This document shows positions 33,989 through 42,979 of a stretch of DNA of 64,000 nucleotides, in pieces. The notes below the pieces were generated by a model. The model had not been told where the DNA came from. It ran no database searches and saw nothing but the letters and a program-made list of their open reading frames with translations. The first letter of the stretch is position 1. Each line of letters opens with the position of its first letter. Source of the DNA: Candidatus Gastranaerophilales bacterium (lineage in GTDB: Bacteria; Cyanobacteriota; Vampirovibrionia; Gastranaerophilales; Gastranaerophilaceae); the NCBI GenBank assembly GCA_944323985.1, contig CALUUP010000006.1:1-64000 (forward strand). Direction: 5' to 3'. The position numbers were made by a program, and so were the translations under genes.

Positions 33989-33998
33989 ATCTCTCCTC

Positions 33999-35822
33999 TT
34001 AATTAAATTGACTTAACATAATTGTATATGCAATTATCACACAACTTATTATAACTGTTGTTATTATAAAAGCATACGAATTATAAACTTGTACATTTCC
34101 GGTTTGACTTTTCTTATCAAATTCTGAAATAAATTTTGAAGTATTTGTAATCAAATTAACAGACCCATCCATTAAATTTTTCTCTACCCAATTAATACAA
34201 TTAACTTTCATTTTTGCACACCAAACTACCGGTTTATAATTACTAAAAACATTAATATCTATATAATTCATCCAATTTGTAAGATAATCATAAACCTTCG
34301 GTAAAAATCTATTATAAAAATATTCCAACAATTTTGGAGTATTTTGAAATTTCAAAAGTAAATCTTTTTGATAAAGAAAATATACCAAAACCCAACCTAC
34401 TACAGCAATATAAAAAGGTTCTGCGATTTGATATTCGATTTTTGTTCTTATATAAAAATAAAATACAATATTTAAAACTAATAAAAATAATATCGGTAGA
34501 ATTTGAGCATAATTAATTCTCTTAAATAATTTCTCATCTTTCATCATAATTAACGAAAGTCTAATAATATAAAAAGCTGTCAAAAATGAAATTAATCCGA
34601 AGAAAACCTTTAAAGTTAGACAATTCAAAGCTGCATAAATAAATTCCTTAGCAACAAATCCTGAAAAAAGAATTCCTGCAAGACTTAAAGCACCAATTAA
34701 AAAACTAATATATCCAACATAAGTATTCTTTTCATCAAGAGATAAAAACAACATTGATTTAATAAAAGCATGTGCAATTAATAATATTAGAGCAGCTTTC
34801 ACATTTAAAATACCGACAGTCAAAAACATCAATCCTAAATTAGCAGATGTTGAATAAGCTAGAACCTTTTTAGGATGAGTTTCAACAGAAGCTAAAATAG
34901 AACAAATTAAAGCCGTAATCGCACCTAGAATTAATATAATTTTTAAGATATTAACTTCTAAAGTAAAAAATGGCAATAATCTAATAAGTAGAAATACTCC
35001 TAAAATAACTAATGTAGCAGAATGAAGTAATGCACTTACAGGGAGTTTAGCTTCCATAGCATCTTGAAGCCAGTTATAAAATGGGAATTGAGCAGATTTT
35101 ACAGCCGCAGCAATTATAAATAAAATACAAATTAAATAATATTGCCAAGTTGAAGTATAAGCATACAAAAGCGTAGAAATACCATTCATATCTTCAAAAA
35201 ACAACGTTGTGAAAGATAAGTTCCCTGCATAACTATACATAAAATACGAGGTTAAAATTATCCCCCCAAGTAAAGCAGTATCACCTACTCTATTTATTAA
35301 AAATACTCTTTTAGACGCATCTGATTTTACAATATTTTTATACTCGAAACCTATTAACAAATAAGAAATAACACCTACAAGTTCCCAAAAAATATACAAT
35401 TGAATCAAATTGGGACTAAATAAGAGAGATGCCATTGCGAAATTAAATATATTTAATAACGCAAAAAATCTATAATTTTTGGATTCATTCTTCATAAACG
35501 ATATCGAAAAAATTTGAACAAAAAAACTTACCAAAAATAAAGTTAAAGCAATTATCAAAGATAATTTATCAATATGTAATCCAACAGATATAGAAAAGTC
35601 GTTAATTTTAAGAAACGAAAAACTTTGTTCAATCGGAGTCTTCAAATTTAATAAAGAAAATCCACAAAAGAAACAACCTAAAAAAGAAGAAAAAACTGTT
35701 AAAAAATAAATCAAAAATTTATTAACATAAACAGAAAAAAATCTTCCCCCGATTATAATTAAACAAATCCAAAACGGTAATAAAATTACTAAATATGCAT
35801 TATCAATTATTAAATTTTCCAT
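33999..35822 (-). CDS. nuoL: NADH-quinone oxidoreductase subunit L
   Basis: 607 aa: antiporter core plus the C-terminal lateral helix that spans the membrane arm. FWELVGVISYLLIGFEY (TM5 Glu), KSAQFPFYNWLQDAMEAKLPVSALLHSATLVILG (key Lys and His motif) are intact. Follows nuoK after an 18-nt gap with AAGGAT as the RBS. Confidence 0.96.
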   Translation of the reverse strand: MENLIIDNAYLVILLPFWICLIIIGGRFFSVYVNKFLIYFLTVFSSFLGCFFCGFSLLNLKTPIEQSFSFLKINDFSISVGLHIDKLSLIIALTLFLVSFFVQIFSISFMKNESKNYRFFALLNIFNFAMASLLFSPNLIQLYIFWELVGVISYLLIGFEYKNIVKSDASKRVFLINRVGDTALLGGIILTSYFMYSYAGNLSFTTLFFEDMNGISTLLYAYTSTWQYYLICILFIIAAAVKSAQFPFYNWLQDAMEAKLPVSALLHSATLVILGVFLLIRLLPFFTLEVNILKIILILGAITALICSILASVETHPKKVLAYSTSANLGLMFLTVGILNVKAALILLIAHAFIKSMLFLSLDEKNTYVGYISFLIGALSLAGILFSGFVAKEFIYAALNCLTLKVFFGLISFLTAFYIIRLSLIMMKDEKLFKRINYAQILPILFLLVLNIVFYFYIRTKIEYQIAEPFYIAVVGWVLVYFLYQKDLLLKFQNTPKLLEYFYNRFLPKVYDYLTNWMNYIDINVFSNYKPVVWCAKMKVNCINWVEKNLMDGSVNLITNTSKFISEFDKKSQTGNVQVYNSYAFIITTVIISCVIIAYTIMLSQFN

Positions 35823-35840
35823 TTTTATCCTTTAAATCAC

Positions 35841-36134
35841 TTATAAATCAGTATATTTTTCAATATTATCACTCTGTTTTTTAGTATACATAAGATAAAA
35901 TAAATACAATGCTACAGCGATTTCCACCGCCCCAATTGCAATATAAAAAAGAGCAACAACATACCCGTCAAAATTAATATTATCGCAATACGTTGCAAAA
36001 GTTACAAAATTAATATTAATTCCAAGTAACATAAATTCTATAGAAATTAAAATTTTAATCACATTTTTAACAAAAACAGAACCTAAAAAGCCAATAATAA
36101 AAAGTAAAAGCCCCACCAATAAATATTGATACAT
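35841..36134 (-). CDS. nuoK: NADH-quinone oxidoreductase subunit K
   Basis: 97 aa, three helices. The essential Glu residues are present in SIEFMLLGININFV and in the third helix (GAVEIAVALYLFYL). Starts at TAATG with the nuoJ stop. Confidence 0.95.
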   Translation of the reverse strand: MYQYLLVGLLLFIIGFLGSVFVKNVIKILISIEFMLLGININFVTFATYCDNINFDGYVVALFYIAIGAVEIAVALYLFYLMYTKKQSDNIEKYTDL

Positions 36135-36658
36135 TAGATATCCCTCCTTTTAAGCATTGAAAATCCTGCAATAACAATTAACAAAAGAAGAGAAAGTAAT
36201 TCAAATGCCCAAACATAATTAACAAAAATACCTTTAGCAAATGCCCAAATTGTATCAAAAGAATTAACCTGCAAATTCCCCAAATAATGGAAAGTATCAG
36301 GTGACATCACTAATGACATTAAAACCAAATAAACAAATGCTAATAAAAAAATTCCACCACATAAAAATGTTATATAAGGAGTTAAAATTTTATATTTCTT
36401 AACTTCAGGATTTTTATAATAAGGAGAGCAAAACATTATTGAAATTCCAACAATAATCGGAACCGCTAAACCATATATTGCAGCCTGTATAATTGCATTA
36501 TATTCTGAACCTAATACATAAAAAAACAAAGCTCCAAAGAAAAATACAACTATTGCTGACAAAAGTGAATAAACAATATTTCTTGCAAACAAAGTAATAA
36601 TTGCAAATAAAATTATTAATACAAAAGACGGATAAAAAATAATCGGATTATCAATCAT
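36134..36658 (-). CDS. nuoJ: NADH-quinone oxidoreductase subunit J
   Basis: 174 aa, five helices, with the TM3 pi-bulge region IIQAAIYGLAVPIIVGISI. Start ATG 36658 chosen because GGGGGAG lies seven bases upstream; this overlaps nuoI by 8 nt. An in-frame start 6 codons earlier is possible. Confidence 0.93.
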   Translation of the reverse strand: MIDNPIIFYPSFVLIILFAIITLFARNIVYSLLSAIVVFFFGALFFYVLGSEYNAIIQAAIYGLAVPIIVGISIMFCSPYYKNPEVKKYKILTPYITFLCGGIFLLAFVYLVLMSLVMSPDTFHYLGNLQVNSFDTIWAFAKGIFVNYVWAFELLSLLLLIVIAGFSMLKRRDI

Positions 36659-37028
36659 TACGACACTCCCCCTCATATTTAAGTATCAAATCTTCTTTAT
36701 TTTCAGAAGCTAATTCATAATCTTTAGTCATTTTAATGGCTCCTGTTGGACAATAATAATAACAATTCCCACAAAAAATACATTTTTTTAAATCTATTTT
36801 ATAATTGCAAACTTTCGCATTCCCATCTTTTTGATAAGAAATAGCTCCTGTTGGACAAACTTTTAAACAAACTCCGCATCCAACACAACCGTTTACTTCT
36901 AATTTTCCTCTAAACGAATCATTTAAAACTTTCTTCTTTTCAGGATATTCTAAAGTAACCGCTCTTTTAAATAAATGTTTGAAGACCGTCATCAAACCCT
37001 CAAAAGTTGATTTAATTCCTACGAACAT
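36651..37028 (-). CDS. nuoI: NADH-quinone oxidoreductase subunit I (2x[4Fe-4S])
   Basis: 125 aa. Two ferredoxin motifs, CVGCGVCLKVCPTGAI and CIFCGNCYYYCPTGAI, bind clusters N6a and N6b, which pass electrons to N2 in NuoB. Shorter than many NuoI, but both motifs are intact. Overlaps nuoH by 10 nt. Confidence 0.96.
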   Translation of the reverse strand: MFVGIKSTFEGLMTVFKHLFKRAVTLEYPEKKKVLNDSFRGKLEVNGCVGCGVCLKVCPTGAISYQKDGNAKVCNYKIDLKKCIFCGNCYYYCPTGAIKMTKDYELASENKEDLILKYEGECRND

Positions 37029-38092
37029 AAAAAGCCTCCAAACTTAATTATAACCATAATAAAAAGATTAAGGATAGAAAGCGGAAGCAAAATTACCCAC
37101 GAAAATTTTAACAAATCAAAAGATGCTAATCTCGGTAAAGTTGCACGAATCCAAATCATTATAAAAATTAAAACACTCGCCTTTAAAAACAGCCAAAAAG
37201 CTTGTTCAAAATACAAAAGAAACGAATTACTCATAAAATATTTTCCAAAAGGAGAAAGATAACCTCCGAAAAATAATATCGTAATAAATATAGAATTTGC
37301 AAACATCATCGCATATTCACTTAAATAAAAAATGGCAAATCTCATGCCGGAGTATTCTGTATTATATCCGCAAATAAGTTCACTTTCCGCTTCAGGTAAA
37401 TCAAAAGGACAGCGATTTAATTCAGCCAAAATACTAATAAACATAATTACAAAGCCTAAAAAACAAGGAATAAAAAACCAACTAAATAATCCCCATCCGG
37501 AAAATTGAGCTAATGTTATTCCTGTTAAATTCATAGAAGAAGCTAAAACAACTACTGATAAAATAACAAAAGTGATAGGTAATTCATAGCTTAAAAGTTG
37601 AGCAATACTTCTCATAGCTCCAAATAAAGAATATTTATTATTACTAGCCCATCCCGCAAGAAAAATACTTAAAATTGGAAAAGCTGCCATAATAAGATAT
37701 AAAATAACATTAGTTTGAGTATTGATAAAAGTAAATTCTGCACTGTAAGGAAGAACACCAAAAGCAACAAACATAGGAACGAACGCCAAAATTGGTGCTA
37801 AATTAAACAAAAATCTGTCAGCTTTAGTAGGTGTAATATTTTCTTTACATAAAAGCTTAAAGGCATCAGCTAAAGTTTGCAAAATCCCCCAAAATCCAAC
37901 ACGATTAGGTCCTTTTCTCTGCGTAAAAAATCCCAAAAGTTTTCTTTCAACAAGTACCAATATCAAAACTACAACTAAAAGAGCAGCCGCAATTATACAA
38001 AACGGTATAAAATAAAACGTAATATCTCCAAATAATTTTGGAATATTGTATTTAGCAAGAAATTCAATATATAAAAAATAAAGATAATTCAT
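37019..38092 (-). CDS. nuoH: NADH-quinone oxidoreductase subunit H
   Basis: 357 aa, eight helices, forms the quinone entry channel. VERKLLGFFTQRKGPNRVGFWGILQTLADAFKLL and the acidic loop ELNRCPFDLPEAESELICGYNTEYSGMRF are the strongest family signatures. Starts at TAATG with the nuoD stop. Confidence 0.97.
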   Translation of the reverse strand: MNYLYFLYIEFLAKYNIPKLFGDITFYFIPFCIIAAALLVVVLILVLVERKLLGFFTQRKGPNRVGFWGILQTLADAFKLLCKENITPTKADRFLFNLAPILAFVPMFVAFGVLPYSAEFTFINTQTNVILYLIMAAFPILSIFLAGWASNNKYSLFGAMRSIAQLLSYELPITFVILSVVVLASSMNLTGITLAQFSGWGLFSWFFIPCFLGFVIMFISILAELNRCPFDLPEAESELICGYNTEYSGMRFAIFYLSEYAMMFANSIFITILFFGGYLSPFGKYFMSNSFLLYFEQAFWLFLKASVLIFIMIWIRATLPRLASFDLLKFSWVILLPLSILNLFIMVIIKFGGFLCS

Positions 38093-39183
38093 TACTTATC
38101 AACCTCCGGAAGAATAATATCCAAAGATCCTGCAATCGCAATTGCATCATTTAAATATTCACCCACCAATAATTTTCTCAAAAGATTAACAGAATAATAA
38201 GATCCTGTTCGCCATTTTAACCGATAAGGTTTATCTTCTCCTACTGATTTTACATAACACGAAGCAATACCTCGAGGAGCTTCTATCTCTTGATAATATT
38301 CTCCATTATCTAATTTCAAATTAATAGGATTGATAAGTTTTTGTTCTAATTTCTCATTTTTACTCAAATAATCTAAAGCCTGAAAAATAATTTTAATACT
38401 CTCTTTAATCTCTAAAATTCTAGCTTTATATCTACTCCAAGCATCTTTTCCTTCTAAAACAACCGAAGCAAAATCAAACCCTTTATAAAGATAATCATTT
38501 TTTCTTAAATCAAAATCAACACCACTTGATCTTAAATTTACTCCTGTAATAGAATAATCTAAAGCAACATCTTTTTCTAAAACACCCTTATTAACGCATC
38601 TTCTTTTAAAAATAGGATTTTCAGTAATAATTTTTTCATAATCATTAAGTTTTTGAGGCAAAATAGAAATAATCTTTTCAATATCCTCAAGAAATTCAAT
38701 ATCTTTTCTCACTCCTCCAAAAACAAAATAATTATACATCATTCTTTGCCCAGTAAGTTTTTCAAAATAATTTAAAATCATCTCTCTTTCTCTAAACGCA
38801 TAGAAAAAAGGAGAAGTAGCACCTAAATCCATTAAAAACGCACCAATCCAAAGCAAATGAGATGCAATTCTATTTAATTCCAATAAAGTAACTCTAATCA
38901 CTCTAACTTTATCAGAAAGTTCAACCTTCAAAGCTTTTTCAACAACACGACACAATAATTCTGAATAAAAAAACCCCGCAAGATAATCAATCCTGTCAAC
39001 AAGAGGAAGATATTGGATATACGAAAGTCTTTCCGCCATTTTTTCCATCCCGCGATGAAGATACCCAACATCCGGTTCACAAGATAAAATCTTCTCCCCG
39101 TCTAATTCGAGTAAAAGCCTTAAAACACCATGTGTAGAAGGATGTTGAGGTCCTAAATTTAATTTAAACGTTGTCAGAGTCAT
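38092..39183 (-). CDS. nuoD: NADH-quinone oxidoreductase subunit D (49-kDa)
   Basis: 363 aa, [NiFe]-hydrogenase-related quinone-site subunit. NLGPQHPSTHGVLRLLLELDGE with the quinone-binding His, and DVGYLHRGMEKMAE, then DRIDYLAGF, are intact. The hydrogenase-type cysteines are absent, as expected for complex I. Overlaps nuoC by 20 nt. Confidence 0.97.
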   Translation of the reverse strand: MTLTTFKLNLGPQHPSTHGVLRLLLELDGEKILSCEPDVGYLHRGMEKMAERLSYIQYLPLVDRIDYLAGFFYSELLCRVVEKALKVELSDKVRVIRVTLLELNRIASHLLWIGAFLMDLGATSPFFYAFREREMILNYFEKLTGQRMMYNYFVFGGVRKDIEFLEDIEKIISILPQKLNDYEKIITENPIFKRRCVNKGVLEKDVALDYSITGVNLRSSGVDFDLRKNDYLYKGFDFASVVLEGKDAWSRYKARILEIKESIKIIFQALDYLSKNEKLEQKLINPINLKLDNGEYYQEIEAPRGIASCYVKSVGEDKPYRLKWRTGSYYSVNLLRKLLVGEYLNDAIAIAGSLDIILPEVDK

Positions 39184-39598
39184 TCCAAGCTAACCTCATC
39201 TCATCTTGTACATAATCTTTTCTAAGTGGAAACCCTTCCCAATCTTCTGGCATATATAAACGTTTTAAATTTTTATTACCAATAAAATTTATACCAAATA
39301 AATCATAAATTTCATTTTCATCAGCCTGAGCGGATGGGAATAAATCAACAATTGAAACAATTTCATTTTTAACAGTAATGGATAAAAACAAATCCTCTTC
39401 ATCAACTGTCGTATAAAGATGATAAATAAGTTCTATCCCGAAATCTTTATTATCGATTGCAATAATTTCTTTTAAAATATCATATGAATAGTTATTTTTT
39501 ACAAACTCAACCGCTTCATATAATTTAGACTTTATAACAATCTTATTATCAACAAGTTCAGAATCATTAAATATATTTATAAATTCATTAATATTCAT
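39164..39598 (-). CDS. nuoC: NADH-quinone oxidoreductase subunit C (30-kDa)
   Basis: 144 aa, compact NuoC. The C-terminal signature [20 protein letters not shown], then [14 protein letters not shown], is clear, while the N-terminus is short and divergent. Overlaps both neighbours. Confidence 0.95.
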   Translation of the reverse strand: MNINEFINIFNDSELVDNKIVIKSKLYEAVEFVKNNYSYDILKEIIAIDNKDFGIELIYHLYTTVDEEDLFLSITVKNEIVSIVDLFPSAQADENEIYDLFGINFIGNKNLKRLYMPEDWEGFPLRKDYVQDEMRLAWNDSDNV

Positions 39599-40121
39599 TT
39601 ATCACCTCTTTATTTGAATTTGTATCAAATAATTTCGTTTTATGTTTTTCTAAAAATTTTTTTCTATCAATGATGGATTCTTTTTTAATTTTATCTTGTA
39701 ATTTTCTAATCGCATCTAAAAGAGCTTCCGGTCGAGGAGGACACATAGGCAGATAAATATCTACAGGAATAATTTTATCAATTCCATTAATAACAGAATA
39801 AGAAGTATCGGCAAACATTCCCCCGCCACAAGTACAAGCACCCATCGCAATAACGTATTTAGGTTCAGCCATTTGTTCATAAAGCCTAACAAGAACAGGG
39901 GCCATTTTATAAGTTATGGTGCCTGCACAAATTAATAAATCAGCTTGTCTTGGAGAACCTCTAAATACTTCTGAACCAAATCTTGCAATATCGTTATCTG
40001 AAGCCACCGTTTGCATCATTTCAATTCCACAACAAGAAGTTGCAAAAGTAAGCGGCCATAAAGAATTTGCTCTACTCCAATTTAAAATATAATCAATTGA
40101 TGTAACTATAATATTATTCAT
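39588..40121 (-). CDS. nuoB: NADH-quinone oxidoreductase subunit B
   Basis: 177 aa, carries cluster N2, the last Fe-S centre before quinone. [19 protein letters not shown] and [12 protein letters not shown] supply the four cysteines (the tandem CC is typical). ATG 40121 sits in a TAATG junction with the nuoA stop, and AAGGTGG is just upstream. Confidence 0.97.
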   Translation of the reverse strand: MNNIIVTSIDYILNWSRANSLWPLTFATSCCGIEMMQTVASDNDIARFGSEVFRGSPRQADLLICAGTITYKMAPVLVRLYEQMAEPKYVIAMGACTCGGGMFADTSYSVINGIDKIIPVDIYLPMCPPRPEALLDAIRKLQDKIKKESIIDRKKFLEKHKTKLFDTNSNKEVINEY

Positions 40122-40474
40122 TATAACCACCTTAACATTTTTTTATTTATTGCAAAGATTAAACCAAATAGAAGTATTAGAACAAATACAAAAGCTTCGA
40201 CAATCGCAAACCAACCTAAAGTATTTGTAAAAATCGCAAACGGATATAAAAAAATCGTTTCAATATCAAAAATTAAGAATAAAATAGCATAATTAAAATA
40301 TCTAATATCAAAATTAATCCTTGCATCAGAAATCGGATTTATTCCACATTCATAAGTAGAATTTTTTAAAGAAGAACTTTTTTTATACTGACAAATAAAC
40401 CCTGCAACAATCATCGCAATAGCAAAAAGCGTTGATAAAATTATAAATAAAGCTAAACAAACAAGTTCTTTCAA
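40121..40474 (-). CDS. nuoA: NADH-quinone oxidoreductase subunit A
   Basis: 117 aa, three helices. [40 protein letters not shown] is the diagnostic loop and second helix. The start is TTG 40474, with GAGAGG a few bases upstream. First gene of the 11-gene run A-B-C-D-H-I-J-K-L-M-N. No E, F or G (NADH-oxidising module) is present in the operon or elsewhere in the window, so the electron donor may be ferredoxin or another carrier, as in cyanobacterial NDH-1. Confidence 0.95.
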   Translation of the reverse strand: MKELVCLALFIILSTLFAIAMIVAGFICQYKKSSSLKNSTYECGINPISDARINFDIRYFNYAILFLIFDIETIFLYPFAIFTNTLGWFAIVEAFVFVLILLFGLIFAINKKMLRWL

Positions 40475-40598
40475 ATTTATCCTCTCTACTTTTTAGGGAC
40501 TTTATGTAATTTTATACATTAACCCCTTACCCTTTAATTTATTTTACCAAAAATTTCTTGATATAATAGATATTATTATGGAATATTAAGATAAATAT

Positions 40599-41249
40599 AT
40601 GCGACACTTGATTAGGATATTTTTATTAACTTTATTAATATTAACAATGTACCAACCTTGTATGGCAATTATACAAGGAGGAATTGATTACAAAATTCCA
40701 ATAGACTATTCAAAATTAGATGAAAAAGAATTACAACAAAAAGCGGATTTTTATTATTCATACGCAATAAAATCAGGAAAATTAGACGAGAACATGACAA
40801 GTGCTTTAACTTTATATCATATTCTTGCTCACAAAAATCCTTCAAACATATACAACCTAACCAAATTAGGAACACTGTACGATTTAATAGGACAAGATAG
40901 AACCGCAAAACTAGCTTTTTATGATGCAATCGGAATAAATTCTCAGAAAGGCGAACCTTATTTTAGATTAGGAAATTTTTATTATAAACGAGAACTTTAT
41001 AAAAAAGCATTAAAAATGTACAAAGAAGCGTACAAAAAAGAATACTCAAATCATTATGCAACTTTGTACCAAATAGGCAATATTTATGAAAAATTTGGTG
41101 ATACAGAGGCAGCGTTAAAATATTTAAATTTAGCAAAAAAAATAAATCCTAATACAGAATTAGATAATAAAATAATAAGAGTAGAAAATACACACAAAAT
41201 TAATAACGAATATTATTCAAACACAAGAATAAGAATACTTGAACGATAA
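40599..41249 (+). CDS. Exported TPR protein
   Basis: 216 aa. Residues 1-23 are a signal peptide (MRHLIRIFLLTLLILTMYQPCMA); a Cys at about 21 could be a lipid site but is not in a strong lipobox. Three to four TPR units follow (EPYFRLGNFYYKRELYKKALKMYKEA, then ATLYQIGNIYEKFGDTEAALKYLNLA). Probably a periplasmic scaffold. A TGATATAAT element at 40559-40567 may be its promoter. Divergent from nuoA. Confidence 0.85.
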   Translation: MRHLIRIFLLTLLILTMYQPCMAIIQGGIDYKIPIDYSKLDEKELQQKADFYYSYAIKSGKLDENMTSALTLYHILAHKNPSNIYNLTKLGTLYDLIGQDRTAKLAFYDAIGINSQKGEPYFRLGNFYYKRELYKKALKMYKEAYKKEYSNHYATLYQIGNIYEKFGDTEAALKYLNLAKKINPNTELDNKIIRVENTHKINNEYYSNTRIRILER

Positions 41250-41339
41250 AAAAAGAAAGTCAATACGATTTTAGTTAAATAAAACGTAAATTTTTGTTAA
41301 TTTGGATTTTTAATAATAATTATGGGGAGCATGGTCGAT

Positions 41340-41355
41340 TGTAAAAATTTTTACA
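41340..41355. repeat. 16-bp perfect palindrome upstream of the candidate RNA promoter
   Basis: TGTAAAAATTTTTACA is self-complementary over all 16 bases. It lies 12 bp before the possible -35 (TTGATA, 41367-41372), the usual place for an operator. Confidence 0.6.
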
Positions 41356-41366
41356 TATTTCTTTAC

Positions 41367-41638
41367 TTGATAAAAAGATAAAAAAATTATACTATATACA
41401 CATACCTGAAAGGAGTGATGGCTACGAGACTTGGGGAGAGTCAAAGATAAGAAAAAGATTTAAAAATTTAACAAAAATTTTGGGAGAAATTAAAAAAATC
41501 ACAAATCAATTTAAAATTACAAATCAAACATTTACCCATAAAAAATATTTTAATTATTAAGAGAGATTTAAAATTTTGGGGTAGGAGATTATTGGGTTAA
41601 AATTGGCTTTCTGTATTAATAGAGAGCCTATTTTTATT
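41367..41638 (+). ncRNA. Candidate independent small-RNA unit with GGA-loop motifs
   Basis: Bases 41250-41715 contain no supported protein gene. Within them, TTGATA (41367) and TATACT (41388-41393) could start an RNA near 41400 that ends at the terminator 41605-41638. The predicted RNA of about 240 nt is very AU-rich except for repeated GGA-type patches (near 41412, 41433, 41482 and 41577-41586). One patch is the loop of a hairpin (GACT, loop with GGGGA, AGTC at about 41427-41441). A 10-codon frame starting ATG 41418 with AGGAG upstream is also possible. The 15-nt promoter spacer is short, so confidence is low. Confidence 0.35.
41605..41638 (+). terminator. Rho-independent terminator upstream of the 41716 gene
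   Basis: GGCTTTCT (41605-41612) pairs with AGAGAGCC (41621-41628) with one G-U pair, followed by TATTTTTATTT. It would end a transcript coming from the left before the gene at 41716 begins. Confidence 0.75.
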
Positions 41639-41664
41639 TAAAACAAAAAATACAACCTACTTAT

Positions 41665-41693
41665 TTGACAGCAAAATTCTTTATTTTTATAAT
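41665..41693 (+). promoter_or_regulatory. Perfect consensus promoter TTGACA-N17-TATAAT
   Basis: TTGACA (41665-41670) and TATAAT (41688-41693) with 17 nt between, followed by AAGGAG (41702-41707) and ATG 41716. It lies downstream of the terminator, so this gene is transcribed separately from the unit on its left. Confidence 0.85.
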
Positions 41694-41715
41694 TACCGTA
41701 TTAAGGAGTTCAAAC

Positions 41716-42939
41716 ATGGAATACGATATAAAACAAGCTGAAAAAGTTTTAACTGAAATTTTTGAAGAAGTAAATGACATAAGAGATTTTAACCAAAAAA
41801 AAGTACTAAAAGCTTTCATAAAAAATAGAGTAGCCCCTGAACATTTTTATACCGTATCCGGATATGGTCATGATGACTTAGGTAGAGAAACTTTAGATAA
41901 TGTTTTTGCAGATGTATTTAAAGCAGAAAAAGCACTTGTAAGAATCCATTTTGCCTCAGGCACACACACTCTTGCTTGTGCATTATTTGGAAATTTAAAA
42001 CACGGCGACAAACTAATTTCAGCAGTTGGAACTCCTTATGACACTATGCTTGAAGTTATTGGGACACAAGGAGATGAAGAGACTAAAAGATCTTCTTTAA
42101 TTGGTAATGGCGTTTTATATGAAGAAGTTCCATTAATAAACGAAACAGATGTTGACTTTAATAAATTAAAAGAAATGGTTGATGAAAAAACTACAATGGT
42201 TTTAATTCAACGCTCAAAAGGATACTCTACAAGAAAATCTTTATCAATAGAAACAATTGAACAAATTTGTACAATCGTAAAATCAAAAAATCCAAATTGT
42301 ATATGTTTTGTTGATAATTGTTATGGAGAATTTGTTGACAAAAAAGAACCACTTGAAGTAGGTGCAGACTTAATAGCCGGATCATTAATCAAAAATGCCG
42401 GAGGTGGAATAGTAGAAGCTGGAGGCTACATTGCAGGAAAAAAACTTTATGTAGAACGTTCAGCGAACAGATTAACAGCACCCGGCATCGGCTCTGAAGG
42501 AGGCGCTATGTTTAATCAACACAGATTAATATTTCAAGGTCTGTTTATGGCACCATCAATTGTATCAGAAGCTGTAAAAGGAGCAATCTTAGCAGCTAAA
42601 ATATTTGAAGATATAGGTTTTAATTCCTCCCCAAGATACAATGAAAAACGAACAGATATCATTCAAAACATAATTTTTGGATCTCCAAAGCCTTTAGAAG
42701 AATTCTGTCGTACTATCCAATCCTTATCACCTGTAAATGGTTATGTAACCCCAATCCCTGAACATATCCCCGGTTATGAAGATGAGGTAATAATGGCTGG
42801 CGGAACATTTATTGAAGGCTCTACTATAGAACTTTCTGCCGATGGACCTATGCGAGAACCTTATGTAGCTTATATGCAAGGGGGGCTAAATTATGCTCAC
42901 ATTAAAATTTGTTTAGAAGAAATTCTAAAAAAATTATAA
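41716..42939 (+). CDS. PLP-dependent enzyme, methionine gamma-lyase family (aluminium-resistance-like)
   Basis: 407 aa from ATG 41716, nine bases after AAGGAG. The pattern HFYTVSGYGHDDLGRETLDNVFADVFKAEKALVRIHFASGTH and the PLP-Lys region DLIAGSLIKNAGGGI match the Met_gamma_lyase (YnbB-type) family. The true substrate of most members is unknown; cysteine or methionine C-S lyase activity is the usual annotation. It has the strongest promoter in the window and is convergent with lysR. Confidence 0.92.
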   Translation: MEYDIKQAEKVLTEIFEEVNDIRDFNQKKVLKAFIKNRVAPEHFYTVSGYGHDDLGRETLDNVFADVFKAEKALVRIHFASGTHTLACALFGNLKHGDKLISAVGTPYDTMLEVIGTQGDEETKRSSLIGNGVLYEEVPLINETDVDFNKLKEMVDEKTTMVLIQRSKGYSTRKSLSIETIEQICTIVKSKNPNCICFVDNCYGEFVDKKEPLEVGADLIAGSLIKNAGGGIVEAGGYIAGKKLYVERSANRLTAPGIGSEGGAMFNQHRLIFQGLFMAPSIVSEAVKGAILAAKIFEDIGFNSSPRYNEKRTDIIQNIIFGSPKPLEEFCRTIQSLSPVNGYVTPIPEHIPGYEDEVIMAGGTFIEGSTIELSADGPMREPYVAYMQGGLNYAHIKICLEEILKKL

Positions 42940-42979
42940 TATTTTTAAAATAATTTATTTCATAATTTTTTAAATCAAT

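Noticed and set aside
41418-41450. Ten-codon frame MATRLGESQR after AGGAG as a leader peptide
   Set aside because: Good RBS spacing but too short to judge, no run of regulatory codons; kept only as a possibility inside the candidate RNA.
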